Assembly (NCBI RefSeq): GCF_003605645.1
Contig: NZ_QVMU01000016.1
Coordinates: 1-64,000 of the forward strand
Length of the DNA: 64,000 bases
Direction of reading: 5' to 3'
DNA from: Vibrio sinensis
GTDB lineage: Bacteria; Pseudomonadota; Gammaproteobacteria; Enterobacterales; Vibrionaceae
Shown: in pieces, positions 45,883 to 55,307 of the stretch
How the letters are laid out: every line of letters begins with the position of its first letter
Numbering within the stretch: the first letter of the stretch is position 1
Notes under the pieces: model-generated
Seen by the model: the letters and a program-made list of their open reading frames with translations, nothing else
What the model was told of the DNA's origin: nothing
Databases searched by the model: none
Position numbers and translations under genes: made by a program

Positions 45883-47475
45883 TTAAGCCGCGTTATCAAT
45901 AACGGATTCTGTAGCATTTAAAGGCGACAGTGTTAAACCCATCGGAGCGTCGCAGAAAATACGTGCATCCATTAATGCCAAATTTGGGCTAATCACTGGT
46001 ACGAAATCCATCTTCGCTAAGACATCTTTTTGCAAATCTACACCCGGTGCGATTTCAATCAGCTCTAAGGTTTGCTCCCCTAGCTTGAATACCGCTCGTT
46101 CGGTGATATACAGCACAGGCTTGTGATTACGACGGGCAACATCAGCGGAGAAAGTAATCTGCTGCACTTCACTAATCAGTTTGTTGATATGACCATCATT
46201 TACGATAGTGAGCTCACCGTTACCGGTTTCGACCTCCAACTTACCAGCCGTAAAAGTACCGCAGAAAAATACCTGTTTCGCGTTTTGCGTAATATTGATA
46301 AAGCCACCGCAACCCGCAATCTTAGTGCCAAACTTCGACACATTAAGGTTGCCGTGCTGATCGCACTCAGCAAGCCCTAAGAATGCTTGGTCAATACCAC
46401 CACCATCATAAAAATCAAACATTTGGTCTTGAGTAATCACCGCCTCAGGAAATGCCGATGCACCGAAGCTAAGCCCACCCGCAGGTGTACCACCAATAGC
46501 ACCCGGCTCAACCGTCGCAATCATTTGATCGGTAATACCCTCTTCATCCGTCACTTGAGCAATCACTTCTGGTACGCCAATACCATAATTCAAGATGGCA
46601 CCTTGTTTGAGCTCCATAGCCGCTCGACGTGCGATGATTTTCTTCGCATCCAAACGACGCTCTTGTCCACTTTTTTGCTCTGCAACACCTCGACCGCAAT
46701 AGGCTGGATTCATTTGCTCGGCAAATGTTTGCATGTGTGATTCGTCATCAGCCACAACAACTGCGTTAACGAATATTCCGGGAATACGAACTTGTTGTGG
46801 ATCGAGCTCACCGGCTTTAACAAGACGTTTCACTTGCACAATGACTTTGCCACCCATGTTCGTCACTAACTGAGCCGCAGCCAGGTTTTCTAGGAACAAA
46901 CATTCATCTTCCATGGTGATGTTGCCATTTTCATCTGCTGTAGTACCACGCAGCAGCGCGACATTGGGTTCTATACGCTTATAAAATAGAAACTCTTCAC
47001 CCTCGATTTCAATGACTGAAACGCGATCAGCCGTGGTGACTTGGTTAATTTTTCCGCCGCCTAAACGTGGGTCAACAAAAGTACCTAGGCCAACATGAGA
47101 AAGTGTCCCCGGTTTACCGGCAGCTGAATCACGCAACAGCTGAGCAATAATGCCCTGTGGGAAGTTATAGCCTTGAATTTGGTTATCATTCGCCAGTTTT
47201 TGCAAACGAGGAATCAGCCCCCAATGACCACCATAAGCCAAGCTCACCATACCAGGATGCGCTAAATGGTTATTGGCTTTGTCGACGCCATCTCCTTGAC
47301 CTGCGGTAAAATAAAGTTCAAGTTCATTTGGATAACCGGTGGCAACAAAACGTTCTCCAATCGCTTTTTCGATGGCTTCTGGTACGACTGCACCAATAAA
47401 CCCACCTAAAATGACTTTGTCACCATTTTCAATCATCGCAGCCGCTTGCTGGGCTGATAACACTGTTGTTCTCAT
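45883..47475 (-). CDS. Fused acyl-CoA:acetate CoA-transferase (YdiF-like)
   Basis: The 530 residues combine alpha and beta subunits of a family I CoA-transferase, as in E. coli YdiF (531). The N-terminal half has GGFIGAVVPEAIEKAIGERF; the catalytic glutamate lies in VEPGAIGGTPAGG near residue 322. The enzyme moves CoA between short-chain acyl-CoA and acetate, forming a glutamyl-CoA intermediate. Start ATG 47475 follows AAGGAAG. With the hydratase and FabV it suggests short-chain acid (butyrate or crotonate type) metabolism, though terminators lie between. Confidence 0.9.
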   Translation of the reverse strand: MRTTVLSAQQAAAMIENGDKVILGGFIGAVVPEAIEKAIGERFVATGYPNELELYFTAGQGDGVDKANNHLAHPGMVSLAYGGHWGLIPRLQKLANDNQIQGYNFPQGIIAQLLRDSAAGKPGTLSHVGLGTFVDPRLGGGKINQVTTADRVSVIEIEGEEFLFYKRIEPNVALLRGTTADENGNITMEDECLFLENLAAAQLVTNMGGKVIVQVKRLVKAGELDPQQVRIPGIFVNAVVVADDESHMQTFAEQMNPAYCGRGVAEQKSGQERRLDAKKIIARRAAMELKQGAILNYGIGVPEVIAQVTDEEGITDQMIATVEPGAIGGTPAGGLSFGASAFPEAVITQDQMFDFYDGGGIDQAFLGLAECDQHGNLNVSKFGTKIAGCGGFINITQNAKQVFFCGTFTAGKLEVETGNGELTIVNDGHINKLISEVQQITFSADVARRNHKPVLYITERAVFKLGEQTLELIEIAPGVDLQKDVLAKMDFVPVISPNLALMDARIFCDAPMGLTLSPLNATESVIDNAA

Positions 47476-47837
47476 CAAATTCTTCCTTCTGGAAAATTAT
47501 TGTTCCCGGCAGGCAGACTCACTACTCGGCTAATGTTAAAAGTGTATGTGGTTCGGATTAATGAAAAAATAGACAATAAAAGGAAAGATAATTGCGTAAA
47601 TGGGACAATAAATAGCGTGCAGAATAATCCACTCATCAAGCTCATCACGAGATATCGCGTTACAGAAATTGACACCTTAACGCTCGCCACTAAATGAGAG
47701 CCGAAGTAGATAGAATGGGGGTTGCGGCGGCTTATGTGCTAAGATAGCCGTCATCAGCGATATGAATGTGCACCCAACTCATTTGTTTGACTGAGGGTCA
47801 TGAACCCGAACACGATTAACTAATGAGGAATCTAGAT

Positions 47838-48098
47838 ATGAGTAAATTAACAGCTGAACAGCGTAAAGCTCGCGACGACGAACGTTTTTCACAACGTGTC
47901 AGTGAGCGTAGAGAGAAAGGCGAAGATGTTATTGCTTATGCTCTAACAACAAAAAAAGCCGTTAAATTTCTGACTAAATCAGAAAAACGCGCTCTGAATG
48001 AAAGAAAAGCCGCTTTACAAGAAGAGAAGAAAATCAAAGAACAACAAGAACTAGAACAAATTGAAGCTACGTTTATCAATCAAGATAGCGCGGAATAA
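47838..48098 (+). CDS. Small highly charged protein of unknown function
   Basis: The 86-residue product is rich in Lys, Glu, Arg and Gln and predicted mostly helical, with a C-terminal coiled-coil-like run (about 50-76). I do not recognise a family. ATG 47838 follows AGGA at eight bases; the frame extends five codons upstream. It has no signal or membrane segment. It is monocistronic, with a repeat-rich region and a hairpin after it. RNA- or nucleic-acid-binding is conceivable, but nothing specific supports it. Confidence 0.75.
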   Translation: MSKLTAEQRKARDDERFSQRVSERREKGEDVIAYALTTKKAVKFLTKSEKRALNERKAALQEEKKIKEQQELEQIEATFINQDSAE

Positions 48099-48106
48099 AA
48101 CAATAC

Positions 48107-48160
48107 CTAGGTAACTTCAAGATACCCAAGTAGCCGAAATAACTTAAGTAACCTAGTGAC
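48107..48160. repeat. Dispersed intergenic repeat copy
   Basis: CTAGGTAACTT and AAGTAACCTAG form a near-perfect inverted pair enclosing TACCCAAGTA and GCCGAAATAACTT, both shared with the hairpin at 36174-36216. The two copies lie in non-coding gaps 12 kb apart. Confidence 0.5.
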
Positions 48161-48245
48161 TTTAAGAAACTAGAGATAACGACAAGTTATCCTACTTACG
48201 TTTGGGAATATGCTTGGGATAATACTTGGAAAGATACATAAGAAT

Positions 48246-48273
48246 AACCTCTGCCTCATACGAGGCAGAGGTT
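48246..48273. terminator. Terminator between small protein and RraA-like gene
   Basis: A perfect 12-bp stem (48246-48257 with 48262-48273) around ATAC lies between convergent genes and can end both transcripts. T-rich stretches follow on either strand. Confidence 0.7.
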
Positions 48274-48290
48274 TAATATCAATCATCGCT

Positions 48291-48986
48291 TTACATGATG
48301 CCAAATTTTTCAAACGCATCCACGGTAGACATACCGCCTTGAAGCGCTTCTAACACTTCATTTTCACCCAAGGCTTTTTCAAAAGCGCCTTGGAATACTT
48401 CGACTTCCACTTCACGAGGAATGACCAAAATACCGTCACGGTCGCCAAAGATAATATCGCCGTTGCGCACTAGCACACCATCGACTTCAATTGGCACACG
48501 CCAATCAATCACTTTGCCGCGAACACCTTGGTCTTGAGCATAACCACCAAAGGACGCAACCGGGAAATTCAATCGTTCAATTTCATTGGTATCACGATGG
48601 AAGCCATGTAATACCGCACCCGCAGCACCGCACTTCATCGCTCGAGTCGACATTAAACCGCCCCAAAGCGCATATCTATGTGAACTGCCAGAACAGATAT
48701 AAACTTCGTTTTCCTGTAAGTCATCAAGGGCTTCAAACATCATACCAAAAGGCTTGTTGCTAATTTCAGTATGCCCTTGGTGCTCGCCAAAGAAATCCGC
48801 TTCTAGTACTGGCATTGCACGACCGATAATAACCATATCACTAGTGATCGGCTTTAAGCCTGGTGCAAGAAATTGATGATGGTAGCCAATTTTATCCAGA
48901 ATATCGCCAACTAGAGCAACGAACAATTTCTCTTTTGCTAGTTGGAATAATTCATTGTCACTCGACCAAGTCACTAAATTATTCAT
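48291..48986 (-). CDS. RraA-family aldolase/decarboxylase-like protein
   Basis: This 231-residue protein belongs to the RraA/HMG-aldolase family: WGGLMSTRAMKCGAAGAVLHGFHRD carries the conserved arginine-aspartate pair, and GDRDGILVIP follows. Enzymatic members cleave 4-hydroxy-4-methyl-2-oxoglutarate or decarboxylate oxaloacetate with a divalent metal; others, like E. coli RraA, only bind RNase E. The longer N-terminus and its place as last gene of a PLP enzyme-RidA unit favour a catabolic aldolase or decarboxylase. It overlaps the RidA gene by 8 bp. Confidence 0.85.
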   Translation of the reverse strand: MNNLVTWSSDNELFQLAKEKLFVALVGDILDKIGYHHQFLAPGLKPITSDMVIIGRAMPVLEADFFGEHQGHTEISNKPFGMMFEALDDLQENEVYICSGSSHRYALWGGLMSTRAMKCGAAGAVLHGFHRDTNEIERLNFPVASFGGYAQDQGVRGKVIDWRVPIEVDGVLVRNGDIIFGDRDGILVIPREVEVEVFQGAFEKALGENEVLEALQGGMSTVDAFEKFGIM

Positions 48987-49365
48987 CTTTAATCGCTCTC
49001 ATAGTGATTTCGACTTTAAAATTATTCAGAAGTTGCACGCCCAAAGCGGTACGTGCTGGGTATGGCGCTGTAAAGTAATCTCGGTAAACAACGTTAAAGC
49101 GATCCCACTCAGACAAATCAGCAAGATAAACAGTTACTTCGACCACATTATCTAAAGTGCAATTCGCTTCTTTTAGCTGCTTAATACAATGTTCCATTGT
49201 GATGCGGGTTTGTTCTTCTATCGTATCCCCGATAGTGTTACCTTCCATATCTAGGGATGCTTGGCCAGAAAGAAAAACTAAGTTCGTCCCTTTAACTTCT
49301 AATACAGGACTGTAAGGCCCAGCAGTTTTATGCTGTGTCGCCGTTTTTGGCATCATTCGGATCAT
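48979..49365 (-). CDS. RidA-family enamine/imine deaminase
   Basis: The 128 residues form one RidA domain with the key arginine R105 in YPARTALGV and the SGQASLD and YLADLSEW elements. RidA proteins hydrolyse reactive 2-enamines released by PLP enzymes to 2-oxo acids and ammonia. The ATG overlaps the stop of the PLP-enzyme gene (ATGA), and the RraA-like gene overlaps its own end, so it is coupled to both. This is direct context for an enamine intermediate. AGGT precedes the start. Confidence 0.9.
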   Translation of the reverse strand: MIRMMPKTATQHKTAGPYSPVLEVKGTNLVFLSGQASLDMEGNTIGDTIEEQTRITMEHCIKQLKEANCTLDNVVEVTVYLADLSEWDRFNVVYRDYFTAPYPARTALGVQLLNNFKVEITMRAIKDE

Positions 49366-50504
49366 TTGTTACCTCGTTCGATAAGTTTTTCTATTTCTTT
49401 AAATTTATTAACCACGATGTAGATTTCATCTTCTTTTAACGTCATCGGATTAACGAATACTTGATTGTCGTGCTCTGAATTACACATCACCCTTGGATGG
49501 CCTTGCATCAACAATTTCAACACTTGCTCTGATGTCACATCTGATGGGAAACGTACTGATGCGCGTGCCATTGGTTGACCCGCTTCATTTGGGTAAGTGC
49601 GTTCAACTCGAAATAGCTCTGTTGTTGCCAATTCATCAGCAAGAATTCTAATCTGCTGTTCAGCCCATTGATCCCTTGCGTCATGATCCGTTTCTAACGC
49701 TTCTTTAAGCGCCCAGTACAACCCGACAATCTCTTCGCGACCGGTTTTCAACATTCGCCCATAACCGTAGTTTGGAAAGCCTGTCGTTTGAACGTATTGC
49801 AATAGATCTTGCTTACCAAGAACCAATCCACTCGCTTGCGGGCCTTTTAGATCTTTACCACCAGAAACCACAATCGCATCTGCTCCGTTATGGGTATAAT
49901 CCCAAAGCGTACTGATTGGTGGAATTTGAGCTGCGCAATCAACAACAAGTGGAATACCATGTGCATTAGCTACTTTTGCAGTAGCTTCAAAAGATAAGCC
50001 ACCCTTTGCAACCCAACCGCCTTGATCACCAGCGAAGAAGAAAATGGCTACAGTTTTTTCATTAATTGCCATTTCAAGGTCTTGCTCAGTAAGCGGCAAG
50101 ATAATGTTCGGATAACCAATTTCCTTTACGGTTGCACCATATTGAGAAATGGCCTGGCCATAAGGGTTGCGATGCGCAGCGAAAATGATAATTTCACTGT
50201 CTGCGATTTCTTGCTTATCTAGGTAGTAAGCTGGTTTGCCTTTTTTCTTAGCAATTGCAGCACCAGTACAAAGATACAAACCTGACGCAGCACCATTACA
50301 GATGAAAGCGGCCTCGTTTTGAGTCATATCGGCAATTTTTTCATGCACGACACGTTGCAACTCTCGGATTTCAACATGTTGGCTAGCGGCTTCCGCTATT
50401 TTTTGTAGCGTCGTTTCACTCATTCGAGAGCCACCAATCACGGTGTAGGTTCCCGCCGCGTTCACGATGGGATTGATACCCAAGTGATCATAGATGTGTG
50501 ACAT
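49362..50504 (-). CDS. SelA-like PLP-dependent lyase
   Basis: The 380-residue enzyme is a fold-type I PLP protein of the SelA/D-glucosaminate-6-phosphate ammonia-lyase branch: NPIVNAAGTYTVIGGSRMS near the N-terminus, VVDCAAQIPP with D189, and the PLP lysine K217 in VSGGKDLKGPQASG. The family eliminates ammonia or water from amino acids or amino sugars. The substrate is unknown; partners RidA and RraA-like imply a 2-oxo acid product that is then split or decarboxylated. I chose ATG 50504 because AGGTG stands before it; the ATG five codons earlier lacks one. First gene of a coupled trio. Confidence 0.85.
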   Translation of the reverse strand: MSHIYDHLGINPIVNAAGTYTVIGGSRMSETTLQKIAEAASQHVEIRELQRVVHEKIADMTQNEAAFICNGAASGLYLCTGAAIAKKKGKPAYYLDKQEIADSEIIIFAAHRNPYGQAISQYGATVKEIGYPNIILPLTEQDLEMAINEKTVAIFFFAGDQGGWVAKGGLSFEATAKVANAHGIPLVVDCAAQIPPISTLWDYTHNGADAIVVSGGKDLKGPQASGLVLGKQDLLQYVQTTGFPNYGYGRMLKTGREEIVGLYWALKEALETDHDARDQWAEQQIRILADELATTELFRVERTYPNEAGQPMARASVRFPSDVTSEQVLKLLMQGHPRVMCNSEHDNQVFVNPMTLKEDEIYIVVNKFKEIEKLIERGNK

Positions 50505-50616
50505 AACTTCACCTTTCATATTTAAAACTAGATTTTATATTTGGAAACTTAAAAGTTATCGACATACATAGCAAGTGGCTTGTAATCTATTTATGATCAA
50601 AATCACGAGAATCTTT

Positions 50617-51372
50617 ATGAACGAAACAGTCTATAAGTCAGAGGCGCTTGAAAAAGGGTTAGACATCATTGAGTTATTAGCTACCCATAGAGGTGGTCTG
50701 AACAAATCAGAAATTGCCAACAAGCTAGGAAAAACGACTTCTCAAGTCTTTCGTACCATCGCTGTATTGGAAAATAGACAGTACATCGCATCAGTGACTG
50801 GCCTCTATTTCCTAACACATAAGCTGAATCAGCTTATCGTGAGTGAATCTTCCATAACACGACTTGTTGAATCATCTCGTATGGCTATGGCTACCTTTTC
50901 AAGTGAAACGCAACAGCCTTGTCACCTAGCGGTATATAACAATGGTGCATTAGTGGTGGTTCACCAAATCGATCCACCGACACTAATCGGTGTGAACATT
51001 AGAATTGGCGCGGTTGTTGATATCGCGACATCAGGCTCAGGCCTATGTCTTATGGCCTTTTCCAATGAAGAAAATAGAGAACGAATTCACAATGAAGCCA
51101 ACTTAAATTCACAGTTCTTTGAAGAAAATGCCAATGCAATTCAGCGCACGCAAGCCAGCGGCATTGTCTCTGAACCAAGTAAAGATATAGTGGCAGTGAC
51201 TAACTTATCTTGTCCTATTTATGATGAAAATGATGAACTTCTTGCGATATTAACCAGCCCATTCTTAGAGTTGTATGAAAGCTCATGGCAGAACTCCCAT
51301 ATTGGACTGGACAAAATCAAATCCCAACTTAAAAACGCTGCAAAACAAGTTTCTTCTCGCCTCAAACTGTAG
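50617..51372 (+). CDS. IclR-family regulator of the PLP-RidA-RraA cluster
   Basis: The 251 residues show an IclR winged helix (about 8-65: LEKGLDIIELLATHRGGLNKSEIANKLGKTTSQVFRTIAVLE) and an effector domain with HLAVYNNGALVVVHQ and ATSGSGLCLMAFS. It is divergent from the PLP enzyme unit and directly upstream of the sodium symporter, so it probably controls both. ATG 50617 is preferred; the frame to 50575 begins at TTG. The 112-bp shared gap must hold both promoters. Confidence 0.9.
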   Translation: MNETVYKSEALEKGLDIIELLATHRGGLNKSEIANKLGKTTSQVFRTIAVLENRQYIASVTGLYFLTHKLNQLIVSESSITRLVESSRMAMATFSSETQQPCHLAVYNNGALVVVHQIDPPTLIGVNIRIGAVVDIATSGSGLCLMAFSNEENRERIHNEANLNSQFFEENANAIQRTQASGIVSEPSKDIVAVTNLSCPIYDENDELLAILTSPFLELYESSWQNSHIGLDKIKSQLKNAAKQVSSRLKL

Positions 51373-51492
51373 TTTCCCCCTCTCGATTTACCCAATGTAA
51401 GGCATGCTATAAGTGTGCCTTTCTTCAAATTCCCCTAACGCCCATTGAGAACTAGATCAAAATCTGGCCTTCTTTTACTTGTGAAACACACT

Positions 51493-51504
51493 TTCATATA
51501 TGAA
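51493..51504. promoter_or_regulatory. Palindrome before the symporter gene
   Basis: TTCATATATGAA is a perfect 12-bp palindrome 43 bp upstream of the symporter start. It could be an operator of the adjacent IclR regulator. Tentative. Confidence 0.3.
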
Positions 51505-51546
51505 TAATAGTTTTATCAATGAAAAACAAACTCAATGGAGCTCTCA

Positions 51547-53019
51547 ATGGATAACAAAACTTTACTGCTGCTTTGCTTTGCAGCATACATAGTTTTAATG
51601 TTTGTGATCAGTCATATCACGGCAGGTAAAAACAAAAATAAAACAGGGGAAGATTTCAACTTAGCAGGCCGAAGCGTGCCTTTACTCCTCATTGTAGGTT
51701 CTGCGGTTGCAACACAAGTCGGTACTGGTTCAAGTATGGGTGCTACAGGTTTTGCCTATACCAACGGCTGGGCTGCAGTACTGTACGGTCTTGGTATGGC
51801 TATCGGTATTTCTCTTTGTGGTAAGTTATTCGCTCATACTCGTACATGGGAAGTGAACACCATGTCTGAAGAGATCGGTGTTTACTACGAGGGCAACAAA
51901 TGGGTAATGAACCTTGTGACTATCGGTATGTACCTTGCTTCTGTAGGCTGGCTAGGTGCTCACATCGTCGGCGGTGGTATGTACTTAGCATGGCTAACAG
52001 AAATTGATGTCACCATGGCTCGATTGATCGTTGGTGTGATTGTTGCGCTGTTCGTTTTAAAAGATGGCTATGGTGGCGTAACTTGGATTGCTTCAGCACA
52101 AGCTGTGATTCTTTTCGTCGGTTTCGTTATTCTTGCTATCGCTTCATTTAATACCGTTGGTGGATTTGAAGGTTTGAAAGCAGCGGCACCAGAGGGCGCA
52201 TACTCTTTCCTAGGTTTGGAGAAATTAAATCCTATTCACGCCATTTCAATTGTCTTTGCAGAAATTATGGCAATCCTTGCGGTTCCATCATTCCGTCAAC
52301 GTATTTATTCATCTTCTGATGAAAATAGTCTGAAAAAAGGCTTCTACATCACGGGTGTTATCAGCTTAACTTTCTGCTTTATCCCACCAATTCTAGGGAT
52401 GACAGCTTATGCTCATAACCCAAATTTAAGCCAAGTTAACTACGCATTCCCATACCTAGCAATGACGGTACTACCATTATGGCTTGGTGCTGTAGCTCTA
52501 ATTTCTGGCCTAAGTGCAACCATGTCTTCAGCGGCAGGTGACGCAAGTGCTGCGATGAACATCATGGCAAATGACGTATACAAACTAGTTTATGGTCACG
52601 CACCAAGAGAAGATCGCGTAGTTTCACTCTCTAAAATCGCAGTATCCATTTCAATTCTTGCTGCTTTGATCGGTACGCTAACGGCTGAAGATATACTTAG
52701 CTACATTACTAGCATGGTCGGGCTATTGATTACTGGTCAAGCGATTGCTGGTGTCATGGGTCGACTATGGCCACGTGCTACTTGGCAAGGTGCGATTGCT
52801 GCGATTGCGGGCGGTGTGGTTGGTTCTCTTGTGTTCCAATATGTTCCTGCAATGAATGAGCTATTTGGCTACGCTGTTTTCCCATCAATGATCTTTGCAA
52901 CGGCTGGCGGCATTATCGTTAGCTTAGTAACACCAGCGAAGACAATGTCTGAAGAAGACGCATTGAAAATGATTAAAGCGCAACGCAATTCTCAAGAATT
53001 GGAAAGCCAAACCGCTTAA
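51547..53019 (+). CDS. Sodium:solute symporter (SSS family)
   Basis: The 490-residue membrane protein has about thirteen helices and the SSS-family signatures: GRSVPLLLIVGSAVATQVGTGS (TM2) and the later GLSATMSSAAGDASAAMNIM, which contributes to the sodium site. It takes up an organic solute with sodium, here probably the substrate of the PLP-RidA-RraA unit. ATG 51547 has GGAG six bases before it. A terminator follows at 53088. Confidence 0.9.
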   Translation: MDNKTLLLLCFAAYIVLMFVISHITAGKNKNKTGEDFNLAGRSVPLLLIVGSAVATQVGTGSSMGATGFAYTNGWAAVLYGLGMAIGISLCGKLFAHTRTWEVNTMSEEIGVYYEGNKWVMNLVTIGMYLASVGWLGAHIVGGGMYLAWLTEIDVTMARLIVGVIVALFVLKDGYGGVTWIASAQAVILFVGFVILAIASFNTVGGFEGLKAAAPEGAYSFLGLEKLNPIHAISIVFAEIMAILAVPSFRQRIYSSSDENSLKKGFYITGVISLTFCFIPPILGMTAYAHNPNLSQVNYAFPYLAMTVLPLWLGAVALISGLSATMSSAAGDASAAMNIMANDVYKLVYGHAPREDRVVSLSKIAVSISILAALIGTLTAEDILSYITSMVGLLITGQAIAGVMGRLWPRATWQGAIAAIAGGVVGSLVFQYVPAMNELFGYAVFPSMIFATAGGIIVSLVTPAKTMSEEDALKMIKAQRNSQELESQTA

Positions 53020-53087
53020 TTCCTCTTTAAAGGAGCACGTGTTAACACTGTATTTAGCCGTGCTCTCCCTCTATCTATACAACTAGA

Positions 53088-53125
53088 AACCAAGAATAGG
53101 CTTTTTCCTCTGTTCTTGGTTTTTT
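53088..53125 (+). terminator. Intrinsic terminator after the symporter
   Basis: AACCAAGAA (53088-53096) pairs with TTCTTGGTT (53113-53121), followed by more Ts. It is a clear Rho-independent terminator. Confidence 0.85.
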
Positions 53126-53485
53126 GCAATTTCTAGATTCAACGCCACTATCTGAATGACGAAGGAAGAGATCCCTTACTGCTCTCCCATTTACTCCTAG
53201 CTTTAAATACTGAGTACTCATCATTCAACTTATTACACAACTCAACGACCTCGTTACTTTATAGACCTCCATCACAGTTCCATCTATTAATTGTGTCTAA
53301 CAAACAAGCCTTAAAAAATCAATTTCCCACTGTAACCCCTGTATTACCAATCATTCTCCCCATCATTTTCGCATTAAAATGATTTGCTATTACATTTTGT
53401 TATACTGAGCCTGATAATTGGCATTTGTTATTATGCTTGGCGTTATTAATAATAAGCAAAGTTAATAAGCAAACGGTGATTTTTT
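53126..53485. other. Intergenic, promoter of the TSUP-dcyD-nhaC unit
   Basis: These 360 bp hold no gene. The last 100 bp are AT-rich and probably carry the promoter for the sulfur-related genes that follow. I saw no palindrome or LysR T-N11-A box that I would defend. Confidence 0.4.
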
Positions 53486-54226
53486 ATGGACATGATGGCT
53501 TTATTTTTTATTACTTTTTTTGCAGCCACTCTTCAAGCAGCAACTGGATTTGGATTTGGAATAATTGCTGTAACAGCCTTTTTAATTATATTCCAGTCAA
53601 CTTCAGCGGTACAAATAGTAATAATAATCACATTTGCTATGTCTATCGCTCACTGGTTTAAAATAAGATCAAACGTTCCAGTCGATTTAGTGAAAAAACT
53701 CATGATTGGCTGCGTTATTGGTTATCCAATCGGCAGCGCATTATTTTATATGGCAGATATCAACACATTAAAAATAGCGGTCGCAACATTAATATTATTG
53801 ATGACAGCACAAAATGGTTTTGAGCGTTACCGCGCTAGAAATGCAGTAAGCCAACGCTTTTTACCAATGAATAAACGATACTGCGCAAGTGTTGGTACCT
53901 TGTCTGGAGCAATGGCAAGCGCAATGGCGATGCCAGGCCCAGTAGTCGTTGGGTACCTAACTCAGTGTGAACTGGATAAGAATGCGATTCGAGCTGCGGT
54001 TATTACCACATCAACCGTTTCATACGCCGTATCACTGGTTCTACAAATGTATTTATTCGGTGTTGAAGAACAAACATGGGAATATTCTCTTATGTTATTA
54101 CCAGCTACTTTTGCAGGCTTATTCTTTGGCGAATACATTTCAAAATTTATCAATCCAAAACTATTTAAGAATATAACATTACTGGTACTGCTTATTAGTG
54201 GTGTAAATATTCTTGTAACTCTTTAA
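53486..54226 (+). CDS. TSUP-family transporter (TauE/SafE)
   Basis: The 246-residue, eight-helix protein fits the TSUP (DUF81, TauE/SafE) family, with the internal repeat starting QAATGFGFGIIAV near residue 17 and GAMASAMAMPGPVVVGYL in the second half. Members move sulfite, sulfoacetate, thiosulfate and related anions, often outward. It sits 40 bp before D-cysteine desulfhydrase, so it may export a sulfur product or import a sulfur compound. The N-terminus has no classical signal peptide. Confidence 0.85.
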   Translation: MDMMALFFITFFAATLQAATGFGFGIIAVTAFLIIFQSTSAVQIVIIITFAMSIAHWFKIRSNVPVDLVKKLMIGCVIGYPIGSALFYMADINTLKIAVATLILLMTAQNGFERYRARNAVSQRFLPMNKRYCASVGTLSGAMASAMAMPGPVVVGYLTQCELDKNAIRAAVITTSTVSYAVSLVLQMYLFGVEEQTWEYSLMLLPATFAGLFFGEYISKFINPKLFKNITLLVLLISGVNILVTL

Positions 54227-54266
54227 ATAATAAATTATTAAACTTACCTTACACGGAACTTAAATT

Positions 54267-55286
54267 ATGTTAACAGCAAAATACACAAAAGCCCAACTTG
54301 CACATTTACCTACACCACTTGAGCTAATGCCTAATTTAACTAAAAAATTTAAAGGCCCAAATATTTATATTAAACGTGATGACGCGACTGGTCTTGCATT
54401 TGGTGGTAATAAAGTTCGTCAACTTGAATATTATGTTGGTCGAGCAATGGACTTAAATGCTGATGCTTTATTAACGACAGGTGCCGTTCAATCGAACCAC
54501 GTTCGCCAAACAGTTGCAGCAGCTCGTAAAATGGGCTGGCACGTTGAAGTTCAGCTTGAACACCGTGTTGACACCCACAGCAAAGAGTACCAAGAAAGCG
54601 GTAACCCTTATCTAAACCGCTTAATGGGTGCAAAAATCCATACTTACGATGTGGGTGAAGATGAACAAGGCGCAGACAAAGCAATGTATGACCGCGCCGC
54701 TCAATTGAAAGATGAAGGTTATAATCCTTTTGTTATTCCACTAAGTGCTACAGACCAAACACCTTGGGGTTCCTTAGGCTATGTAGAGTGTGTTGAAGAG
54801 CTTTATCTTCAATCTCAAGCAACTGGTTTAAAAATTGATGCCATTGTTCTTGGTTCAGGTTCTGCCAATACTCACGCTGGCGTGATGGCTGGTGTGATTG
54901 CATTAGGTCTTGATATTCCAGTCTATGGCTTCTGTGTTCGTCGTGATCAAGATGCACAAACAGAACGCGTAGAAGTAAAAACACGTAAAGTGTTGAAAAT
55001 GCTTGATGTAGATGAAAATAAACTTAAGCCTGGCATGGTTAAATGTTCTGACTGGGTGTTGGCTCCGGGTTATGGTGTACCTAGTGCAAAAGTGGTTGAA
55101 GCTATCCATACCACAGCATTCGAAGAAGGCATTCTGCTTGACCCTACTTATACGGGTAAAGCGATGTGTGGCTTAATCGGTATGATTGAAAATGGAGAAC
55201 TGACAGAGTCACAAAACGTTGTGTTTATTCATACAGGTGGTACCCCATCTTTGTTTGGTTACCCTGAATTAGTCGAAGGCAAATAG
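54267..55286 (+). CDS. dcyD: D-cysteine desulfhydrase / ACC-deaminase family
   Basis: At 339 residues this fold-type II PLP enzyme has the lysine K49 in FGGNKVRQLEYY, AVQSNHVRQTVAA (74-85), and GSGSANTHAGVM for phosphate binding. E. coli DcyD (328) converts D-cysteine to pyruvate, sulfide and ammonia. ACC deaminase is a sister enzyme that cannot be excluded by sequence reading alone. A TSUP carrier and an NhaC-type carrier flank it, favouring a sulfur amino acid substrate. Confidence 0.88.
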   Translation: MLTAKYTKAQLAHLPTPLELMPNLTKKFKGPNIYIKRDDATGLAFGGNKVRQLEYYVGRAMDLNADALLTTGAVQSNHVRQTVAAARKMGWHVEVQLEHRVDTHSKEYQESGNPYLNRLMGAKIHTYDVGEDEQGADKAMYDRAAQLKDEGYNPFVIPLSATDQTPWGSLGYVECVEELYLQSQATGLKIDAIVLGSGSANTHAGVMAGVIALGLDIPVYGFCVRRDQDAQTERVEVKTRKVLKMLDVDENKLKPGMVKCSDWVLAPGYGVPSAKVVEAIHTTAFEEGILLDPTYTGKAMCGLIGMIENGELTESQNVVFIHTGGTPSLFGYPELVEGK

Positions 55287-55307
55287 TCGCAGATTCAAAC
55301 AACTAAT

